From positions 1-9,738 of the forward strand of contig JBCCFC010000436.1 of assembly GCA_039029935.1 (NCBI GenBank): a stretch of 9,738 bases of DNA, in the 5' to 3' direction. Both the position numbers and the translations under genes were made by a program. The DNA is from G039029935 sp039029935. Its GTDB lineage: Bacteria > Chloroflexota > Anaerolineae > Caldilineales > Caldilineaceae. Shown here piece after piece: positions 5,868 to 9,738 of this stretch; the first letter of the stretch is position 1; each line of letters opens with the position of its first letter. The notes beneath the pieces were generated by a model. That model did no database searches, was not told the origin of the DNA, and saw nothing but the letters and a program-made list of their open reading frames with translations.

Positions 5868-6744
5868 AATTAATCATCAAGCGCATTTGCTCAATTTGTT
5901 CAAAAATATTTAACATCTGTCGCGTCTCATTGCTCAACCGCTTATCAGGAATATACCAATCTAGGGCCACACCAAGCTGACCTGTCAGGAAAAAATAGCG
6001 GCGAATATCACGGTAAGCCGCCTCCCACTCATCGCTATGAGAGTTGAGCAGTCCACGCTCTTGCCAAAAGGGTGGGTAGGTTGGTTCGATCAGCAACAAA
6101 TAGTCCAGCACATCAACTGCTTTAAGATAGTCCTTATCGTTGAGATAGACCATGCGTAGGTTGTTGAGAATCCTTTGGGCCAGAATATTGGGCTGTATGG
6201 GCTTGAAATAATTGCGATGTAGTCGAATTGGCTTCTGTAGCAAGCTCTCAATATAGGTTTCCACCTCTCGATGGGACATTACCACACCATTAAAGGGGTC
6301 CAGAATCCAGCTACCTTCCTCATCTTGATAGCGTACCATAAAATGAGCAGGGAACCCCATGCCTTCAATATCAATGCGGATGCGTCTGCCAATCGCAATA
6401 CAGACTAAGCTCAACATAATTGGCAAACCAGTGCGCTGCTCCAACACCTTGTTCAGAAAGCTGTTGTCTGCTGAGAAATATTGCTTTTTGTTGCCCGTAA
6501 AGCCTAGCTCATGGTTAAAGATGTATAGAAACTGTTCTGCACGTGTCAAACCACGCGCCGAGTCTGACAACGCATCGTCGATATATGCTGCGATTTCATC
6601 AATCTGAGTCATATAGGCATTGATGTCTATTTCTGGGTGTTCCATCCCTGCAATATACAGTGCAAGACGCTCGGGCTGTGGGGCATTCTTTTTAAATTCT
6701 TGGTCAAATTGCCAAAGAAACCGTCTGTGAGATTTATTTGTCAT
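5866..6744 (-). CDS. SirB1-like transglutaminase-fold protein with C-terminal TPR-like region
   Basis: Member of the SirB1/YchA group (Transglut_core2) of 292 residues; cellular role unknown. The core runs from about 40 to 165 and includes RTGLPIMLSLVCIAIGRR (104-121), FPAHFMVRY (131-139) and WILDPFNG (146-153). H134 and D149 match two of the three catalytic positions of transglutaminases. The usual cysteine position, often serine in this family, appears to be Met110 or a neighbour, so hydrolase activity is doubtful. Residues 185-265 form helical repeats resembling TPR, with NNLRMVYLNDKDYLKAVDVL (194-213) and a WQERGLL stretch. The ATG at 6744 overlaps the end of the upstream gene by 11 bases and has AGGAGA at 6757-6762, a little far. 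A TTG further upstream at 6789 is inside the neighbour and unlikely. It is the middle gene of the three-gene minus-strand operon. Confidence 0.85.
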   Translation of the reverse strand: MTNKSHRRFLWQFDQEFKKNAPQPERLALYIAGMEHPEIDINAYMTQIDEIAAYIDDALSDSARGLTRAEQFLYIFNHELGFTGNKKQYFSADNSFLNKVLEQRTGLPIMLSLVCIAIGRRIRIDIEGMGFPAHFMVRYQDEEGSWILDPFNGVVMSHREVETYIESLLQKPIRLHRNYFKPIQPNILAQRILNNLRMVYLNDKDYLKAVDVLDYLLLIEPTYPPFWQERGLLNSHSDEWEAAYRDIRRYFFLTGQLGVALDWYIPDKRLSNETRQMLNIFEQIEQMRLMIN

Positions 6745-8575
6745 GATATCGAGCAATCTCCTGTTGCAAAATGCGCCGATAAACAGCAATCATGGTGGCA
6801 TAGGTTCCATCGACTCCAAAATAGCTCATGCTTTTACTTAACAAATTGGTGCGTTTGCTAATCGGTGTGTCACTTGCATAATGAATGAAGCCAATGTCAT
6901 AGGGTGCGTTGATAAACAAATTGACAATTTCGTTTGTAGGGTAGCGTCGGGGATAGATGTCCTCATAAATGCCACTTAAATACGGTCCTGCCTCCATCTC
7001 AATGTCGGTATACCCTTCTTCATAAAAGACGTGCATAAATTCGCTGTTTTGCAGAAAGGTGCCGCGCACCGTTACCGCCTTTTGATTGTCAAAAACACTG
7101 CCATACCGTAGATAAGGGGCAACATCTCCTGCTGTAAAGCAATTGCGAAACAGATACGAATTATAGGAGTGTTCATCATAGACAACGTTTGGGATCATGA
7201 CATCACCGACACGACCGCTCAAACTTGCTGCCTTACCAATGACATAGACGCCAAGAATGCGGCCAACGGCTGTGCTAAATTGGCTGAAAATATGATACGC
7301 TGCCATCCCCAATGGGTAGTCGATATTGAAAATTAGCGCATCGCTTTGACGCAATGCGCTAATTTCTTTTTTGCTAAATTGTCGCATTCGCGGGTCCAGT
7401 CGTGTTGGGTCGATCTGGTTAATCTCAAATATTTGTGCCTCTACATCCAAACAAGAGGGGTCTTGAATGCGTGTAATACCACTTTTTTGCTCGGCATCCA
7501 GCCATGCCTGCCGAATTTTTTGTGGCTCTGGATGCTGTTGCAGATAAAAGCGAGCTATATAATAGAGTAAATTGGCAAGTCCCCCGACATCCTTGCCCTC
7601 ATTTTGCATCAATGTCTCATATTCATAACGAAGCCCTTCGGGATTATTACCCACAATATAGCGCGTCAACTCATCCTGCATCTGCCACGCCATTCCTGTT
7701 GTCAGGTTCGCTAAACTGTGGATATTGCTACTAACAAAATAGACGGGTCTTTCCGCCAGTAAAGGTAGCGATGCAGGGTACAGTTTTTCTCCAGAAGATT
7801 TTTCTGAGCTTTCGACACGTTGATTTTTACCCTGGCAATGATGTTCATTTTGTTGCTCAATACCCCGCCACCATGCCTGTACACTGCGCCGATAATCGCT
7901 CAACCCACTGCCCAACGTCGTCAAACTGAGGTCAAGCCTTTTTTTGGATGCGAGTTGCAGGTACTGGAAGAGTTGTTTACCCGGCCAAATTTGGTGAAAG
8001 CGGTCCATATCATCTTCGGTCAACCCCAACACTTGACGCACCGTCTCGAGCAGCGCATTGACAGCCGTTTCATCTAGTGTATCAAGTTGTGTTGTGGTAT
8101 TTTGTAACCATTGATGCAATCCTCCAGAAACCAATCGTTGGTGCAGCTTATTCCACTCGATTTGGAACGCGGTGAGACAAGGGATCAGGTCATCAATATC
8201 GCTCACACTGGCGATGTACGCCGCCAATGTTCCGCTTTTTTTATCAAAATAAAATTTACGCCGTCTTGCTCTTGCACGCACAGGCTCCCATTCCGACAGC
8301 CGATGGCCCGCACGCTCAAAGACGCCATCCATCTGCCCCATCACAATCAGCGATGTGTCAGGCAGAGTTTGTGGCAACCGCAAGGCGGCATAGACAAAGG
8401 CCGAGGTATCCAGCGTATCTTCCTTGGCGTTGAGATGAAGACTGGCATCCATGTTGATATGCGTCTCTTCAAGACTGCGGACACGGATGGGTTCACTACT
8501 ACGCAACAGCGAATAATAGGTGCGTATGTACAGATCAATATTTTTTTTGTGTGCAACTGGTGTTGTTCTATCCAT
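6734..8575 (-). CDS. DUF6909-like protein with nucleoside-phosphorylase-like C-terminus
   Basis: Large soluble protein of 613 residues, with no signal peptide or membrane segment. From memory it matches the uncharacterised DUF6909 family, but I could not search. The N-terminal part (10-150) has LYIRTYYSLLRSS (15-27), RVRSLEETHINMDASLH (31-47) and SDIDDLIPCLTAFQIEWNKLH (125-145). A less conserved, charged insert lies at about 240-268. The C-terminal part (410-605) has IFNIDYPLGMAAYHI (415-429), GKAASLSGRVGDVMIPNVV (447-465), and DIEMEAGPYL (524-533). The last of these resembles the glutamate-rich ribose-binding motif of purine nucleoside phosphorylases, and GDVMIPN resembles their phosphate/base region. 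A role in nucleoside or nucleotide metabolism is therefore an inference, not established. It is the first gene of an operon with the SirB1-like and PlsC-like genes. A promoter lies right at its ATG and no Shine-Dalgarno is present, which suggests leaderless translation. Confidence 0.75.
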   Translation of the reverse strand: MDRTTPVAHKKNIDLYIRTYYSLLRSSEPIRVRSLEETHINMDASLHLNAKEDTLDTSAFVYAALRLPQTLPDTSLIVMGQMDGVFERAGHRLSEWEPVRARARRRKFYFDKKSGTLAAYIASVSDIDDLIPCLTAFQIEWNKLHQRLVSGGLHQWLQNTTTQLDTLDETAVNALLETVRQVLGLTEDDMDRFHQIWPGKQLFQYLQLASKKRLDLSLTTLGSGLSDYRRSVQAWWRGIEQQNEHHCQGKNQRVESSEKSSGEKLYPASLPLLAERPVYFVSSNIHSLANLTTGMAWQMQDELTRYIVGNNPEGLRYEYETLMQNEGKDVGGLANLLYYIARFYLQQHPEPQKIRQAWLDAEQKSGITRIQDPSCLDVEAQIFEINQIDPTRLDPRMRQFSKKEISALRQSDALIFNIDYPLGMAAYHIFSQFSTAVGRILGVYVIGKAASLSGRVGDVMIPNVVYDEHSYNSYLFRNCFTAGDVAPYLRYGSVFDNQKAVTVRGTFLQNSEFMHVFYEEGYTDIEMEAGPYLSGIYEDIYPRRYPTNEIVNLFINAPYDIGFIHYASDTPISKRTNLLSKSMSYFGVDGTYATMIAVYRRILQQEIARYHDK

Positions 8576-8581
8576 GATGGC

Positions 8582-8610
8582 AGTATATCACGTCGTAGGT
8601 CATTTGTGAA
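8582..8610 (-). promoter_or_regulatory. Promoter for a leaderless transcript of the DUF6909-like operon
   Basis: Read on the minus strand, TTCACA (8605-8610), a 17-base spacer and TATACT (8582-8587) each match the sigma70 hexamers at five of six positions. The expected start, about seven bases downstream, falls on the ATG at 8575. The lack of a Shine-Dalgarno there fits a leaderless mRNA. Confidence 0.55.
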
Positions 8611-8653
8611 TTGTTGGTTTTGTGGATTGGGCAATGGCAGATCAAGCAGATGA

Positions 8654-9574
8654 TTACCCAAACAACGAAAGTTGGGGCGAGGCTGGCACCTCTCCAGACG
8701 TATCAGCATCCTCGCTCACTTGCTCAAAAGCAGGTTGCCAGCCCTCTGGCGGCCACGGTGGAATGTTGCTATAGTCTTCCAAATAGGCGAACAAGCGATG
8801 GAGGCTGGCAGGCGAGTGACCTTCATAGGGATTATGCATATAGCCATAGATAGTGTGATTTGGGTTGACTGCTGCAAAGGTGGCAATGCGGTTTGCCCAC
8901 GCCTGTAGCATTGCATCCTGTGGTTTGATGATTTCACGATTCTTTGTCGGATCACCTTTGGGTGGTGTGTTTTTATCGTCCCCAATCCAGCGAATAAATG
9001 TAAATGTGGGTGAATCGCTTTCTTCCTGGCAGAGCTTATACCAGACATCACTTAGGTCCGGTGTGTTGACACGATCCACCAACACCAACGCCATGCCCCG
9101 CTCTGCGACAAACTTGGCAAAAGCGGGTGTCATTAAATCCGCCGAACGCACTTCGACGGCCATGCGCAAGTCCTGTGCCTCTGTTGCCAGCCAATCCAAG
9201 TAACGCGCCAGGGCGTGACCATAGCGTGTCCGTGTAAAATTGGGTGGAAACTGCAATAATCCCGGCCCCGCTGCATCACCCAAAGAACGCACTGCATCCA
9301 AATAGGCCAGGGTCTCCTGTTCACAGTTGTGTAGCCGCTTTTCGTGTGTAATTTCTCTTGGTACTTTGAGCGCAAAGGTGAAGTGGGGTGGCACTTGATC
9401 AAGCCACTTAATCAACGTGGCGGGCTTGGGCAGGGCATAAAAGCTGGTGTTGACTTCGACCGTGTTAAATATGGTCGCATAGTAGGCAAGATAATGTTCT
9501 TTGGCTAAGGTCATGGGATAAAAGACCTCTTTCCATTCATTAAACGTCCACGATGATGTACCAAGCGAAATCAC
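8654..9574 (-). CDS. DUF72 (YecE-like) family protein
   Basis: Protein of 306 residues with a predicted TIM-barrel-like fold, widespread in bacteria and without settled function. Typical blocks are ISLGTSSWTFNEWKEVFYP (2-20), TVEVNTSFYALP (38-49), FALKVPREITH (67-77), LLQFPPNF (106-113) and AVEVRS (139-144). The C-terminus is QLSLFG, which matches the bacterial beta-clamp binding pattern QL[SD]LF; it follows a flexible acidic linker (about 283-300). The start is GTG at 9574, overlapping by four bases (GTGA) the stop of the Uma2-like gene, so translation is likely coupled. No good Shine-Dalgarno is seen. The next minus-strand gene has its own promoter 44 bases after this stop, so this pair is probably a separate unit. 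The gap shows no T-tailed terminator. Confidence 0.9.
   Translation of the reverse strand: MISLGTSSWTFNEWKEVFYPMTLAKEHYLAYYATIFNTVEVNTSFYALPKPATLIKWLDQVPPHFTFALKVPREITHEKRLHNCEQETLAYLDAVRSLGDAAGPGLLQFPPNFTRTRYGHALARYLDWLATEAQDLRMAVEVRSADLMTPAFAKFVAERGMALVLVDRVNTPDLSDVWYKLCQEESDSPTFTFIRWIGDDKNTPPKGDPTKNREIIKPQDAMLQAWANRIATFAAVNPNHTIYGYMHNPYEGHSPASLHRLFAYLEDYSNIPPWPPEGWQPAFEQVSEDADTSGEVPASPQLSLFG
8660..8674 (-). other. C-terminal QLSLF motif of the DUF72 protein
   Basis: The codons CAA CTT TCG TTG TTT give QLSLF, one residue from the end. The pattern is that of sliding-clamp (DnaN) binding peptides, and its position on a disordered tail is where such peptides usually sit. Binding itself is inferred. 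Confidence 0.5.
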
Positions 9575-9738
9575 GACTTGCTTTGCTCTTGAAGTTGGGC
9601 CTGTAATAGACGAATTTGTTCCTGTAATAGACTGATTTGATCGTCCTTTTCTTCGGAAAGGCGATTGGACTCTGCGATAATCTTTGCATCAGATTGTCGT
9701 TGCTTATCAAAGTCAACATAATTCAAAAATGGACGACC
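9571..9738 (-). CDS. C-terminal part of a Uma2-like (DUF820) protein, cut by the window edge
   Basis: Only the last 55 residues are inside the window; the gene continues past 9738. They begin GRPFLNYVDFDKQRQSDAKI and end in a coiled coil (about residues 20-52) with a clear seven-residue repeat, LLQEQIR then LLQAQLQ, visible in the DNA as CTATTACAGG repeated 21 bases apart. Uma2-family PD-(D/E)xK-like proteins commonly end this way: a short F-x-Y-x-x-x-D/E segment and then a charged coiled coil. The catalytic domain is not seen, so the assignment rests on the tail alone and another coiled-coil protein is possible. Its TGA overlaps the GTG of the DUF72 gene. Confidence 0.55.
   Translation of the reverse strand, partial: GRPFLNYVDFDKQRQSDAKIIAESNRLSEEKDDQISLLQEQIRLLQAQLQEQSKS

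Noticed and set aside
6745..6789. TTG start upstream for the SirB1-like gene
   Set aside because: It would extend the protein deep into the preceding gene with non-family sequence; the ATG at 6744 fits better.
8111..8653. Plus-strand open frame of 180 codons over the start of the DUF6909-like gene
   Set aside because: It is antisense to a well-formed conserved protein and its cysteine- and arginine-rich translation has no family resemblance.
8618..8656. Possible hairpin after the DUF72 stop (TGGGTAAT with ATTGCCCA)
   Set aside because: The eight-pair stem includes a wobble, has a long loop and no T-run; not enough for a terminator.
1..9738. CRISPR array, tRNA, rRNA, insertion sequence or phage genes
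   Set aside because: No spaced direct repeats, no cloverleaf or rRNA-like segments noticed, and no transposase or integrase motifs in any frame.

Overview
The window reads as a stretch of bacterial chromosome of moderate base composition, most likely from a member of the Chloroflexota. That guess rests on remembered gene content, not on any search: a GntR/FCD regulator directly upstream of a fused-type 2-oxoacid:ferredoxin oxidoreductase alpha gene and its beta gene, a large protein resembling DUF6909, and a DUF433/DUF5615 pair next to a Uma2-like gene. No rRNA, tRNA, CRISPR array or insertion sequence is visible.

Left block (1-3836, plus strand). After about 110 bases of extremely A/T-rich, homopolymer-rich sequence comes a FadR-type GntR regulator whose DNA-binding N-terminus has no in-frame start codon; a one-base difference in an A8 run would restore one. 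It is followed after 48 bases by korA (TPP/ferredoxin-dependent 2-oxoacid oxidoreductase, fused gamma-alpha type) and then korB (TPP and Fe-S subunit). The three look like one operon for CoA-dependent oxidation, or ferredoxin-driven reductive synthesis, of a 2-oxoacid such as pyruvate or 2-oxoglutarate. A perfect 36-base palindrome sits on the korA stop codon, between the two subunits.

Middle (3837-5100, plus strand). A 656-base stretch without an intact gene holds a long hairpin after korB, what looks like a small single-pass membrane protein gene broken by two frameshifts, and a near-consensus promoter (TTGACA, 17 bases, TATAAA) whose -35 box lies inside a small inverted repeat. This promoter would drive a DUF433/DUF5615 pair of toxin-antitoxin type, whose reading frames overlap by a GTGA.

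Right block (5150-9738, all minus strand). Reading leftward from the right edge: the C-terminal coiled coil of a Uma2-like protein (cut by the window), overlapping by GTGA a DUF72/YecE protein that ends in a QLSLF beta-clamp-like motif. Then comes a new promoter positioned so that transcription should start at the ATG of the next gene (a leaderless mRNA). It reads a large DUF6909-like protein with a nucleoside-phosphorylase-like C-terminus, a SirB1-type transglutaminase-fold protein lacking the usual nucleophile, and a PlsC-type acyltransferase. The middle block and this block converge at about 5101-5149.

The most unusual points are the two places where small indels seem to interrupt coding sequence (the regulator N-terminus and the small membrane gene), the palindrome inside korAB, the leaderless promoter of the three-gene DUF6909 operon, and the clamp-binding-like tail on the DUF72 protein.
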